Shown: positions 1 through 6,506, numbered from the stretch's first letter. The stretch is DNA of 13,553 nt from Solirubrobacteraceae bacterium (GCA_030149625.1 JASLHP010000016.1:1-13553); one strand, 5' to 3'. The notes: a model not told the origin generated them from the letters alone. Translations and numbers: made by a program.

Positions 1-286
1 CGATGTCGAAGGCGGCGGTGAACTCGATGTCGCGCACGTGGTAGCCGCCGAGGTCGACGTGCATCAGGCCGGGGACCCGCTGTGTGGGGTCAGCGTCACG
101 GTAGTAGTGCACGCCCTGCACGAATGACGAGGCGCAATTGCCGACGCCGACGATCGCGACCCGCACCTTCTCCGATTGGTAGCGCGCGGCGCCGTTGCTC
201 GAGGCGCCGCGGGACGACGCCCGTTTGCTGCTGCTCGCGCCATTGCCGGCGGCGTGGCCGTTGCTGGTGTTGTTCTGTGTGCTCAC
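1..286 (-). CDS. ino1: Inositol-3-phosphate synthase, N-terminal part (runs off the left edge)
   Basis: This enzyme converts glucose 6-phosphate to 1L-myo-inositol 1(3)-phosphate with NAD, the committed step to inositol lipids in actinobacteria. Only the first 95 codons are present. From residue 41 the sequence reads [19 protein letters not shown], the Rossmann dinucleotide-binding start typical of actinobacterial Ino1, followed by [27 protein letters not shown] and AAFDI, all family hallmarks. The start is GTG at 286, chosen because AGGAAGGA lies 9 nt upstream. This gives a 40-residue N-terminal extension rich in Ser, Asn, Ala and Gly that most relatives lack. The gene follows the CDP-alcohol phosphatidyltransferase by 54 bp on the same strand, which fits a shared inositol-lipid pathway. 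Family identity is secure; the exact start is less so. Confidence 0.93.
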   Translation of the reverse strand, partial: MSTQNNTSNGHAAGNGASSSKRASSRGASSNGAARYQSEKVRVAIVGVGNCASSFVQGVHYYRDADPTQRVPGLMHVDLGGYHVRDIEFTAAFDI

Positions 287-295
287 TTGAGGATG

Positions 296-303
296 TCCTT
301 CCT
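296..303 (-). promoter_or_regulatory. Shine-Dalgarno site of ino1
   Basis: AGGAAGGA on the minus strand, 9 nt before the GTG start at 286. It is one of the strongest ribosome-binding sites in the window and decides the ino1 start. It partly overlaps a small CTTC-TAG-GAAG inverted repeat, which might modulate access; that is speculation. Confidence 0.7.
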
Positions 304-340
304 AGAAGTTCGTGCTAACTACTCCGCCCGGCGCGTCAGG

Positions 341-1012
341 TCACACCGACAGCTCGCGCCGCACGTGCCAGATGCGCTGCGCGACGGTGACCACGCTGAG
401 CGCCGCCAGCACATACACGGCCGGCTGCAGCAGCTCGAAGCTGCCGAGCGAGGCGCCCCGCGCGAAGACCAGGCCGATCGCCAGGATCACGACGCGTACC
501 GGGCGGGTTGCGATCCCGACCTTGCACTCTACGCCCAGCGCCTCAGCGCGCGCGCGTGTGTAGCTGACCATCAGCGACGCGAGCACGGCGACGACGACCG
601 CCGCTGCCGCCGTGCGGTTGCCGTGCAATGCGAAGTAGCCGGCCACGGCGGTCAGCACGATCCCCTCCTCGATGCGGTCCAGTGTCGAGTCGAGGAACGC
701 CCCGAACGGCGTGCCCTTACCGGACATGCGCGAGTAGCGGCCGTCGAGCGTGTCCATCACCGAGCCGACGATGAAGGCAATGCCGCCGAGGAAGAACAGT
801 CGCTCCCACACGAGTGCCGCCGCGACGATGTTGAGCGCGAAGCCCGTCAGCGAGATCGCGTTGGGCGTCAGCCGCGACTCGATCAGCCGATTGCGTACGA
901 GCTCGCGCCGCTCGCCCGAGCCGATCGGCGCCCGCGCCGCGCGGGCGCGCCGCCCACCGTGACTGGCGCTGCGGCTGCGTTGCGACGGGGTTCGTTGCTT
1001 GGGTTGGGCCAT
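341..1012 (-). CDS. pgsA: CDP-alcohol phosphatidyltransferase, probable phosphatidylinositol-phosphate synthase
   Basis: A 223-residue integral membrane enzyme that should transfer an alcohol phosphate, probably inositol 1-phosphate, onto CDP-diacylglycerol. The full CDP-alcohol transferase motif is visible at residues 87-112: D87, D90-G91, R95, G104, D108 and D112 at canonical spacing, with Ser94 where Ala is usual. Several hydrophobic helices follow. YTRARAEALG (151-160) and RPVR (170-173) resemble the inositol-phosphate-binding region of actinobacterial PI-phosphate synthases rather than PgsA of phosphatidylglycerol synthesis. The first 40 residues are basic and probably disordered. ATG at 1012 is used; GAGG lies only 3 nt upstream, so the start is not firm (an ATG at 1072 is in frame). 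It begins 14 bp after the PAP2 gene and precedes ino1. An inositol-phosphodiester synthase for a compatible solute is a less likely alternative, since no cytidylyltransferase is seen. Confidence 0.85.
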   Translation of the reverse strand: MAQPKQRTPSQRSRSASHGGRRARAARAPIGSGERRELVRNRLIESRLTPNAISLTGFALNIVAAALVWERLFFLGGIAFIVGSVMDTLDGRYSRMSGKGTPFGAFLDSTLDRIEEGIVLTAVAGYFALHGNRTAAAAVVVAVLASLMVSYTRARAEALGVECKVGIATRPVRVVILAIGLVFARGASLGSFELLQPAVYVLAALSVVTVAQRIWHVRRELSV

Positions 1013-1026
1013 CCGCCTCGACCGCT

Positions 1027-1818
1027 CTATGCGCTCGCGCTCAGGTGTGGCGTGGAGACGCTCGAGAAGCGCCATGCCTGTGGTCGCATGCGCGCGAGCC
1101 GGCTGGCGCCGTAGGCCGAGGCGCCGGCGGTGAGCGCCCCGAGGAACGCGTCGAAGATGAAGTGGTTGGCGGTGACGACGATCACGAAGGCGATCAGGAA
1201 CGGGTAGACGAACCACAGCACGCGCACGATCCTCCAGCGCGCCAGGCGCGCGAGCGACCAGCCGATCATCAGCGCGAACGCGACGTGCATCGAGGGCACG
1301 GCCGCATATGGGTTGACAAGATTCGTCATCGCCTGGCTGCTGTGAGAAACGTGCACGCCGGTGAGGTCCGAGACGGTGTCGATGAAGCCCCATTCGGGCA
1401 TGAAGCGCGGCGGCGCCGTGGGGAACACGGTGTAGCCGACGAGCGCGATCACCATCGCGATCATGAACATGTTGCGCACGAAGTAGAAGTTGCGGTTGTG
1501 GCGCAGGTACAGGTATACGAGCGCCGCCACCGTCACGCTCGTCTGCGCGTTCACGTAGGTCCAGCTCGCCACCACCATCACGAAGTGGCTGCCCGACGCC
1601 CAAGCCTGGATCGACGGCTCGACGAACACATGCAGCGTGCGCTCCAACGAGATCAGGTCGCGCGCATGCGCAAACGCGGCGTTGGCGTCTCCCTCGACCA
1701 ATCCCCGCACCAGCCGATAGGCGAGGTAGGCGGCGGCAAAGAGCGATACCTGCCGCAGCACGTCCAGCCATCCGTGCGGCAGGACGCGCCTCTGCAGGAG
1801 ACGAACGCGGTCAACCAT
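1027..1818 (-). CDS. PAP2 superfamily membrane phosphatase/phosphotransferase (Aur1/Ipt1-like)
   Basis: A 263-residue polytopic membrane protein of the PAP2 superfamily, closest in look to the inositolphosphotransferase (Aur1/Ipt1, PAP2_3) branch. Visible signatures are FPTAPPRFMPEWGF (132-145), AAVPSMHVAFAL (172-183), carrying the PSxH phosphatase motif with His178, and ANHFIFDAFLG (217-227), carrying the second histidine His219 and Asp223. About six hydrophobic helices surround these motifs. Family members cleave or transfer lipid phosphate or phosphoinositol groups on the outer membrane face. It is followed after 14 bp by the PI-phosphate synthase-like gene and then ino1. I therefore infer it may dephosphorylate phosphatidylinositol phosphate or move a phosphoinositol group. 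ATG at 1818 is preferred (AGGCGG 5 nt upstream). A TTG immediately before it at 1821 sits 7 nt after a TAGGCT hexamer, so a leaderless TTG start is possible. Confidence 0.88.
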   Translation of the reverse strand: MVDRVRLLQRRVLPHGWLDVLRQVSLFAAAYLAYRLVRGLVEGDANAAFAHARDLISLERTLHVFVEPSIQAWASGSHFVMVVASWTYVNAQTSVTVAALVYLYLRHNRNFYFVRNMFMIAMVIALVGYTVFPTAPPRFMPEWGFIDTVSDLTGVHVSHSSQAMTNLVNPYAAVPSMHVAFALMIGWSLARLARWRIVRVLWFVYPFLIAFVIVVTANHFIFDAFLGALTAGASAYGASRLARMRPQAWRFSSVSTPHLSASA

Positions 1819-1841
1819 CAACCGCCTAAGCCTAGACGATG

Positions 1842-3506
1842 CTAGTCACAGCGAGGCGCGTCGCTGAGTACGCGCGCGAGCGAGAAGCGGATGACCAGCC
1901 GCAGGCGGCCGGCGTGTCGGGCCTGCACCTCGGTCCATTCGCCGGGCGCGCGCGCCACGCAGCCGCTGCCGCTCGCGAGCGCCCAATATGGAGTGAAACG
2001 CACGCGCACGGTGTAGGCGCCAGGCCGTGGCGCGTACAGCGTCAGCGAGTCGCTGCTCGCGCTCGTCAGCACCGCCGGCGCCTGCGCCAATGGGCTCGCG
2101 CCCGTCACCGCGAACAGCCGCCAGTCGCGCGAGCGCCAGACTTCGCCCAGATAGGACGGGTGGCCCGCGGCGAACAGCCTAGCCTCGGCCCGCGCCGAGT
2201 AGTCGAGCCGAGCGTGCCGCGGCAGCACGACGTAGGAGATCGCGTTGGCTGCCAGCCACGCGCGGTATCGCGCCGGCGTAAGCGCCTTGGCTTCTTCGTA
2301 GAAGATGCGATTGCGGTCAGTGTCGAGCTGGCGCTCCCAGCCACGCGCGATCATCACGTGCGGTGCGAGGTATCGAGCCTCCCAGTGGTCGGCCGTCGCC
2401 ACCACCTCGATGCGCGCCGGGCGCGCGCCGTAACCGACGCCGAGCGCGCGCAGCTCGCCGACCAACGGCGCGTAGTAGGAGGCGTCTACCGACGGGTTCG
2501 AAAGCGTCGAGGCGAAGTCGGTCACCGGCGCTGTCGCTTGCCAGTAGAACAGGAACGGAGCCAGCGCGAGCAGCACGAGCCGGCGTCGGCGCGTGGCGCC
2601 GACGAGCACCAGCGCGGCGACTGGCCCGGCCGCTTGGGCGCCCAAGCGGTCGACGTTCCCGCCGACCGCGCTCGGAACCAGATAGGAGCCGACGAGCGCC
2701 AGCGCGTACAGCGCGACGCCGGCGGCGAGCGCGCGCCGCGCGAGCGTCGGGCCAACGGGCCTGATCAGCACGACGATCAGCAGCACGCCCGCCAGGTCCG
2801 GATAGAAAGCCGACGGCACGAATGGCTGGCTGCCTCCTTCGGGGAACGCGAGCGTCAGCAGGCCGATGGGCGCGAGCGCCGCGAGCGCCAGCGCGACGGG
2901 CCACGCTTTGGCGGGCCCGGCGAGCGCCCACGCCAGGAAGGCCAGTGCCAGGAATGCGCCCGCGACGGGGCTCGCCAGCGCCGTCACAAGGCTGATCGCC
3001 AACGCGGATGCCAGTCGCCCGCGCCGCGCGAGCGCCAGCGCGCCGAGGCCAGCGGCGAGTCCGAGGTCGAACGGCACGCGGCTCGACAGCAGCGCGATCG
3101 ACCCGCCGAGTGCGAACCACGCGGCCGCGACGCGCGTCGCGGCCGCGGGGAAGCAGCCGTCGATCAGCCGCGCGAACAGCGCCGTGGCGATCACCATCGA
3201 GATCGCCGCCAACGGCTGCGGGCCGATCAGCGCGCCCAGCGCCGGCGCGAGCACCGAGTAGGCGAGTAGGTGATGGCCGCCGTACCACGAGTTGTCCCAC
3301 AGCGTGAACCCAGCCGAGGAGAACAGGCTGCTGCGATAGCTCGCGGCCGCAAGGTCGGGGCTCTGCGGCGCGAGGATCAGGTAGACGACGGCGAGTGACG
3401 CCGTGATCGCCCACGCCGGGGGCAGGCGCAGGGCCCTCGTGATCGGCGTCGGCTTCGTGTCTGGGCTCGGCTGCGCCGCGCCCGATGCAGGGACAGCCGT
3501 GCTCAC
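1842..3506 (-). CDS. Polytopic membrane protein with C-terminal extracytoplasmic domain, possible GT-C glycosyltransferase
   Basis: A 554-residue protein I cannot name. A Pro/Ala-rich N-terminus (1-30) is followed by about ten hydrophobic segments between residues 31 and 325. Residues 340-554 are mostly soluble, probably outside the membrane, and end in a beta-rich region with Cys516 and Cys553. After the first membrane segment there is a loop with LWDNSWYGGHH (69-79), an acidic/aromatic loop like the first extracytoplasmic loop of GT-C fold transferases that use polyprenyl-phosphate sugars. Only the topology supports that, so it is inference. The GTG start at 3506 overlaps the hydrolase stop by 4 nt (GTGA), implying translational coupling. 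The stop lies 23 bp before the PAP2 gene. Its position in a probable inositol-lipid operon suggests work on a membrane glycolipid or envelope component. Confidence 0.75.
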   Translation of the reverse strand: MSTAVPASGAAQPSPDTKPTPITRALRLPPAWAITASLAVVYLILAPQSPDLAAASYRSSLFSSAGFTLWDNSWYGGHHLLAYSVLAPALGALIGPQPLAAISMVIATALFARLIDGCFPAAATRVAAAWFALGGSIALLSSRVPFDLGLAAGLGALALARRGRLASALAISLVTALASPVAGAFLALAFLAWALAGPAKAWPVALALAALAPIGLLTLAFPEGGSQPFVPSAFYPDLAGVLLIVVLIRPVGPTLARRALAAGVALYALALVGSYLVPSAVGGNVDRLGAQAAGPVAALVLVGATRRRRLVLLALAPFLFYWQATAPVTDFASTLSNPSVDASYYAPLVGELRALGVGYGARPARIEVVATADHWEARYLAPHVMIARGWERQLDTDRNRIFYEEAKALTPARYRAWLAANAISYVVLPRHARLDYSARAEARLFAAGHPSYLGEVWRSRDWRLFAVTGASPLAQAPAVLTSASSDSLTLYAPRPGAYTVRVRFTPYWALASGSGCVARAPGEWTEVQARHAGRLRLVIRFSLARVLSDAPRCD

Positions 3507-4348
3507 CCGGCGCTCAGGAACTCCACGATGCGGTCGATCGTGTCCGGCCGGTCGAGCCACGGCCAGTGGCCCGCGTCGGCGAGCTCGAGCAGCTCGGCGT
3601 GCGCAAATGTCTGCGCGTACTCGCGACCAAAACACGCCGGAATGTAGGGATCGCGCATGCCCCAAACCACCAGCGCCGGGACGTCGAGCGCGCTCAGGCG
3701 GCGGCCTGCCGCCGCCAGCACCGCCGAGGGGGAGCTGCGGTACAGGCGCAGGATCGCGCGCTGCGTGCCCTGGTCGAAGTGCTCGAGCACGCTGTCGAGC
3801 CACTCCTCGGGCATCGGGCCCGGCGTCGCGTTGGACTCGCGTGAGGCGAGGCGCAGGGTGAAGCGGCCGGTGGCGCCCATCGCCAGCTCGCCCAGCCCAG
3901 GCGTGCGCCAGATGCGTGCTGTGCGATGCCAGCGGTAGCCAGCCAGGAAAGGCACCGCGTTGATGACCACCAGGCGCTCGACGCGCTCGGGCAGGCGCTG
4001 CGCGAACGCGAGTCCGACGGCGCCCCAGTCGTGCACCACGAGCTGCACGCGCTCGACGTCCAGCTCGTCGATGAAGCGCTCGATGAAACGGTCGTACTCG
4101 TCGATCGTGTATTTCAGATAGCCGGGCTTGCCGGAGCGCCCGAAGCCGGGCAGGTCGAGCGCCAGCCCGCCGCTGCGGCGCAGGAACGCTGTCCATTCGT
4201 CGCAATTGCTCGGCACGCCGTGCACGTACAGCGGCACGACGGCGTCGCTCGCGCTGCTCGGGCGCGGCGCGTCGCGCCAAAAGACGGGAAGCGCACCGTG
4301 CGCCCCGCCGGTGTCGATCTCGCGTCTGTTGTCGCGCAACTCGGGCAC
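3503..4348 (-). CDS. Alpha/beta hydrolase, epoxide hydrolase/haloalkane dehalogenase type
   Basis: A 281-residue cytoplasmic alpha/beta hydrolase. The oxyanion motif is HGVP (43-46). The nucleophile elbow is VVHDWGA (104-110) with Asp107, so this is an Asp-nucleophile enzyme (epoxide hydrolase, haloalkane dehalogenase or fluoroacetate dehalogenase type), not a Ser esterase. The acid is probably Asp233 in GMRDPYIP, and the base is His261 in DAGHWPW. Trp108 beside the nucleophile matches the halide-binding Trp of dehalogenases, but the Asn of HGNP in many dehalogenases is Val45 here. The cap spans about residues 131-215. The natural substrate cannot be told from sequence. The GTG start at 4348 has no Shine-Dalgarno sequence, but TATCCT lies 6 nt upstream, fitting a leaderless mRNA. 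It is the first gene of the five-gene minus-strand set and overlaps the next by GTGA. Confidence 0.85.
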   Translation of the reverse strand: MPELRDNRREIDTGGAHGALPVFWRDAPRPSSASDAVVPLYVHGVPSNCDEWTAFLRRSGGLALDLPGFGRSGKPGYLKYTIDEYDRFIERFIDELDVERVQLVVHDWGAVGLAFAQRLPERVERLVVINAVPFLAGYRWHRTARIWRTPGLGELAMGATGRFTLRLASRESNATPGPMPEEWLDSVLEHFDQGTQRAILRLYRSSPSAVLAAAGRRLSALDVPALVVWGMRDPYIPACFGREYAQTFAHAELLELADAGHWPWLDRPDTIDRIVEFLSAG

Positions 4349-4354
4349 CGCCCG

Positions 4355-4360
4355 AGGATA
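4355..4360 (-). promoter_or_regulatory. Putative leaderless promoter (-10) of the hydrolase operon
   Basis: TATCCT on the minus strand fits the actinobacterial -10 consensus TANNNT. It ends 6 nt before the GTG at 4348, which would place the transcription start on the first base of the start codon. No clear -35 is visible. It would drive all five minus-strand genes down to ino1. Confidence 0.5.
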
Positions 4361-4406
4361 TAGGGGCGTCTACCGCGGCGAGCATCGTCACCGGCGCGCG
4401 TGCGGC

Positions 4407-4412
4407 TACCGT
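4407..4412 (+). promoter_or_regulatory. Putative leaderless promoter (-10) of nth
   Basis: TACCGT ends 6 nt before the GTG at 4419, the spacing expected if transcription starts at the start codon. The same hexamer with the same spacing precedes the hemolysin III gene. No -35 match is obvious. It supports GTG 4419 as the nth start. Confidence 0.5.
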
Positions 4413-4418
4413 TGGCGC

Positions 4419-5162
4419 GTGCCACCGAGCCCTTCGCGCGGAAGCTCGCGCCGCCCAGCCCAGACAGCCGCCTCCGCATGGACGCCGCCGTCGCGCGCAC
4501 GCGTCGTCAGGGTCCGCGAACGCCTGCGTGAGGTGTACGGCATCCCGCTCATGCGTCCCCACGGCGACCCGATTGCCGAGCTGATCCTGACGGTGCTCTC
4601 GCAGTCGACCAACGACCGCAACCGCGACGTCGCCTACCTGCGCTTGCGCGAGCGCTTCGCGTCGTGGGAGCAGGTGCGCGACGCGCCTGTCGCCGAGGTC
4701 GAGGAGGCGATCCGTCCCGGTGGCATCTCCAAGGTGAAGTCCGCTCGCATCCAGGCGATCCTGCGCGCGATCTCCGATAGGGGGCTCTCGCTCGACTGGC
4801 TCGCGCGCGCGCCCATCGAGGAGGCTCGCGACTACCTCGTCGCGCTTCCCGGCGTCGGGCGCAAGACCGCCGCGTGCGTGCTGCTGTTCGCCTATGGGCT
4901 GCACGACGTGCCGGTGGATACCCACGTCTCGCGCGTCGGCATGCGCCTGCGCCTGCTGCGCCCCGGGGCGCCCTTCGAGGAGCTGCACGACCAGATGCTC
5001 GCGCTGACCCCGCCCGGCCAGGAGCTCGAGCTGCACGTCAACCTGCTGCGCCACGGCCGCCGGACGTGCCACGCGCGCTCGCCCGCGTGCCACGAATGCG
5101 CGCTCGCGCGCATGTGCCCGAGCCGCGGCGAGTTTGCCTCGGTGTGTTGCCTACGGACTTAG
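4419..5162 (+). CDS. nth: Endonuclease III family DNA glycosylase/AP lyase
   Basis: A 247-residue base-excision repair enzyme of the HhH-GPD superfamily that removes oxidised pyrimidines and nicks abasic sites. The helix-hairpin-helix is LPGVGRKTA (143-151) with catalytic Lys149. The catalytic Asp167 lies in VPVDTHVSRVG, matching Lys120/Asp138 of E. coli Nth. The C-terminus carries the 4Fe-4S loop C-x6-C-x2-C-x5-C at Cys217, 224, 227 and 233. LTVLSQSTNDRNRD (57-70) departs from the LSAQ-T-D motif of classical Nth: the DNA-intercalating Gln appears shifted by one residue, as in a divergent Nth-like branch. The N-terminal 28 residues are Ser/Pro/Arg-rich. GTG 4419 is chosen because a TACCGT -10 lies 6 nt upstream; no Shine-Dalgarno is seen. 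It is transcribed away from the hydrolase. Confidence 0.88.
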   Translation: MPPSPSRGSSRRPAQTAASAWTPPSRARVVRVRERLREVYGIPLMRPHGDPIAELILTVLSQSTNDRNRDVAYLRLRERFASWEQVRDAPVAEVEEAIRPGGISKVKSARIQAILRAISDRGLSLDWLARAPIEEARDYLVALPGVGRKTAACVLLFAYGLHDVPVDTHVSRVGMRLRLLRPGAPFEELHDQMLALTPPGQELELHVNLLRHGRRTCHARSPACHECALARMCPSRGEFASVCCLRT

Positions 5163-5236
5163 CGAACGCGACCGATTGGTGGCCGCTAGCGCTTTCAGAG
5201 CGGGCTACGGGGATTGCGCTCAGATGATCGGACCGG

Positions 5237-5260
5237 CGCGCCTGTAGATCGACAGGCGCG
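5237..5260 (+). terminator. Stem-loop between nth and the cupin gene, possible U-less terminator
   Basis: A perfect 9-bp inverted repeat, CGCGCCTGT and ACAGGCGCG, around a 6-nt loop AGATCG. It lies 75 bp after the nth stop and 7 bp before the cupin -10. No T-run follows, so it is not a classical intrinsic terminator. If the cupin mRNA is leaderless, the hairpin belongs to the nth transcript's 3' end. An operator is the alternative. Confidence 0.45.
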
Positions 5261-5266
5261 GCCGGG

Positions 5267-5272
5267 TATCGT
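5267..5272 (+). promoter_or_regulatory. Putative leaderless promoter (-10) of the cupin gene
   Basis: TATCGT, a TANNNT match, ends 7 nt before the ATG at 5280, consistent with transcription starting at or one base before the start codon. No Shine-Dalgarno lies between them and no good -35 is visible. It decides the start in favour of ATG 5280 over an upstream in-frame TTG at 5214. Confidence 0.5.
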
Positions 5273-5279
5273 CTCCGGG

Positions 5280-5765
5280 ATGGATCAGGCGTTTATCAGG
5301 AACCTTGCCGACGCTCCGGCGTTCAGCCACTCAAAGCGGGCGATGATCCTCGACTTCGAGGACGACAGCGCACCCTGGCTCGACACGGGCGTCAACGTCC
5401 AGATCATGGAGCCGGGCGTGCCGAACTGCCGATACCACTCCGAGCCGGTGCAGGAGGACTTCCTGGTCTTGTACGGCGAGTGCATCGCGATAATCAACGG
5501 CGAGGAGCACGAGCTCCGGCAGTGGGATTTCTTCCACTGCCCTGCCGGTGTCGAGCACGTGTTCGTCGGAGCCGGCGACAGCCCGAGCGCGGTGCTGATG
5601 ATCGGGTCCAGACGCAAGGACGAACCGCACTATCCAGTGAGCGAGATCGCAGCGAAGTACGGCGCCTCAGCAGCGCGAACGACCGATGAGCCGGATGAGG
5701 CTTACGCGGACTGGCGGGACGAGCAGCGGGAGCCGGCCGCCAATCCTTGGCCGCTGGGCACCTAG
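5280..5765 (+). CDS. Single-domain cupin protein
   Basis: A 161-residue soluble protein with one small beta-barrel cupin domain (about residues 38-110). Motif 1 is visible as CRYHSEPVQEDFLVLYGE (50-67), with His53, Glu55 and Glu59 as likely metal ligands and Gly66. Motif 2 is FHCPAGVEHVFVG (85-97) with His93, which completes a typical cupin metal site; His86 lies nearby. The C-terminal 50 residues are charged and end in NPWPLGT. The function is unknown: such stand-alone cupins can be small-molecule dioxygenases, isomerases or sensors, and nothing in the neighbourhood narrows this. The start is ATG 5280 with a leaderless-type TATCGT 7 nt upstream. The stop TAG overlaps the stop of the convergent hemolysin III gene within CTAG. 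Confidence 0.85.
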   Translation: MDQAFIRNLADAPAFSHSKRAMILDFEDDSAPWLDTGVNVQIMEPGVPNCRYHSEPVQEDFLVLYGECIAIINGEEHELRQWDFFHCPAGVEHVFVGAGDSPSAVLMIGSRRKDEPHYPVSEIAAKYGASAARTTDEPDEAYADWRDEQREPAANPWPLGT

Positions 5766-6418
5766 CCGCGGGGCAGCACCGCGAACGCGATCACCGCGTA
5801 CTGCAGCGCCGCGGCGACGAGCACGAGCGCGTGGAACACCTCGTGGTAGCCGAACACCTTCGGCCACGGGTTCGGGCGGCCGCTCGCGTACACGACCGCG
5901 CCGACCACGTACAGCAGACCGCCGGTGGCCAGCCCGCCCGCGCCGAGCCAGCCGATCGCGGCTGGCAGCTCGCCGAAGACCGCCGCCGTGACCAGGCCGA
6001 GCGCCACGTAGATCGCCGCGAACAGCCACTTGGGCGCGTCGATCCACAGCAGCTTGAAGACGACGCCGCCCAGCGCTCCCGCCCACAGCACGATCAGGAT
6101 CGTGCTCGCGAGCGAGCCCTTCAGCGCGAGCAGCGCCACCGGCGTGTACGTGCCGGCGATCAGCACGAAGATCATCGAGTGATCCAGCCGGCGCATCCAG
6201 CGGCGCGCGCGCGGACGCCACGTCACGCGGTGATACAGCGCGCTCGTGCCCAATAGGCCCGACACCGCGGCGGCGTAGATGCTTGCCGCCAGGCGTGCGC
6301 GGCCATCGGATGCCGCGAGGATCAACGCGACGCCGCACACGAGCGACACGAAGAACCCGTACTCGTGCAGCACGCCGCGCAGCCGGGGCTTGAGCGGCCC
6401 CGACGGGATCACGTTCAT
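5762..6418 (-). CDS. Hemolysin III / PAQR family membrane protein
   Basis: A 218-residue protein with about seven transmembrane helices, the usual length for bacterial HlyIII (YqfA/PAQR family). The conserved zinc-site residues are visible: TSALYH (58-63, Ser59 and His63), [16 protein letters not shown] (78-93, His80), and GYHEVFH (190-196, His192 and His196). PAQR proteins resemble ceramidase-fold hydrolases; the bacterial role is poorly defined and the name hemolysin is historical. The start is ATG 6418. An upstream extension of the frame to about 6544 is rejected because it adds a Pro/Arg-rich stretch unlike the family. TACCGT lies 6 nt before the ATG, so the mRNA is probably leaderless. 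It is divergent from dnaK and convergent with the cupin gene, so it is monocistronic. Confidence 0.9.
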   Translation of the reverse strand: MNVIPSGPLKPRLRGVLHEYGFFVSLVCGVALILAASDGRARLAASIYAAAVSGLLGTSALYHRVTWRPRARRWMRRLDHSMIFVLIAGTYTPVALLALKGSLASTILIVLWAGALGGVVFKLLWIDAPKWLFAAIYVALGLVTAAVFGELPAAIGWLGAGGLATGGLLYVVGAVVYASGRPNPWPKVFGYHEVFHALVLVAAALQYAVIAFAVLPRG

Positions 6419-6424
6419 CGTCAG

Positions 6425-6453
6425 ACGGTAGCGCGCACGCTGGCGCTTGCGAA
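6425..6453 (-). promoter_or_regulatory. Putative leaderless promoter of the hemolysin III gene
   Basis: On the minus strand, TACCGT (6430 to 6425) ends 6 nt before the ATG at 6418. TTCGCA (6453 to 6448) lies 17 bp further upstream and matches TTGACA at four of six positions. It is the most complete of the four leaderless-type promoters in the window. Confidence 0.5.
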
Positions 6454-6485
6454 GCGTTCGTGTCGGGGAGTCCGCCCGCGCGGCG

Positions 6486-6506
6486 GGCTCGCTGGGGAGC
6501 GAAGCC
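6486..6506. other. GC-rich stem-loop in the divergent hlyIII-dnaK intergenic region
   Basis: GGCTCGCT pairs with AGCGAAGCC around a GGGG loop, with a single bulged A: an 8-bp hairpin. It lies upstream of both proposed promoters and so is probably untranscribed. The rest of the 189-bp region (6419-6607) holds the two promoters, the dnaK inverted repeat and nothing else I can identify. Confidence 0.3.

Noticed and set aside
341..1771. Long minus-strand frame joining PAP2 and phosphatidyltransferase regions as one protein
   Set aside because: Only its last 223 codons encode a real protein; the upstream part is an out-of-frame reading of the PAP2 gene.
3507..5093. Upstream extension of the membrane-protein frame on the minus strand
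   Set aside because: It runs antisense or out of frame through the hydrolase and nth, has no membrane or domain character, and the GTGA overlap at 3503-3506 gives a natural start.
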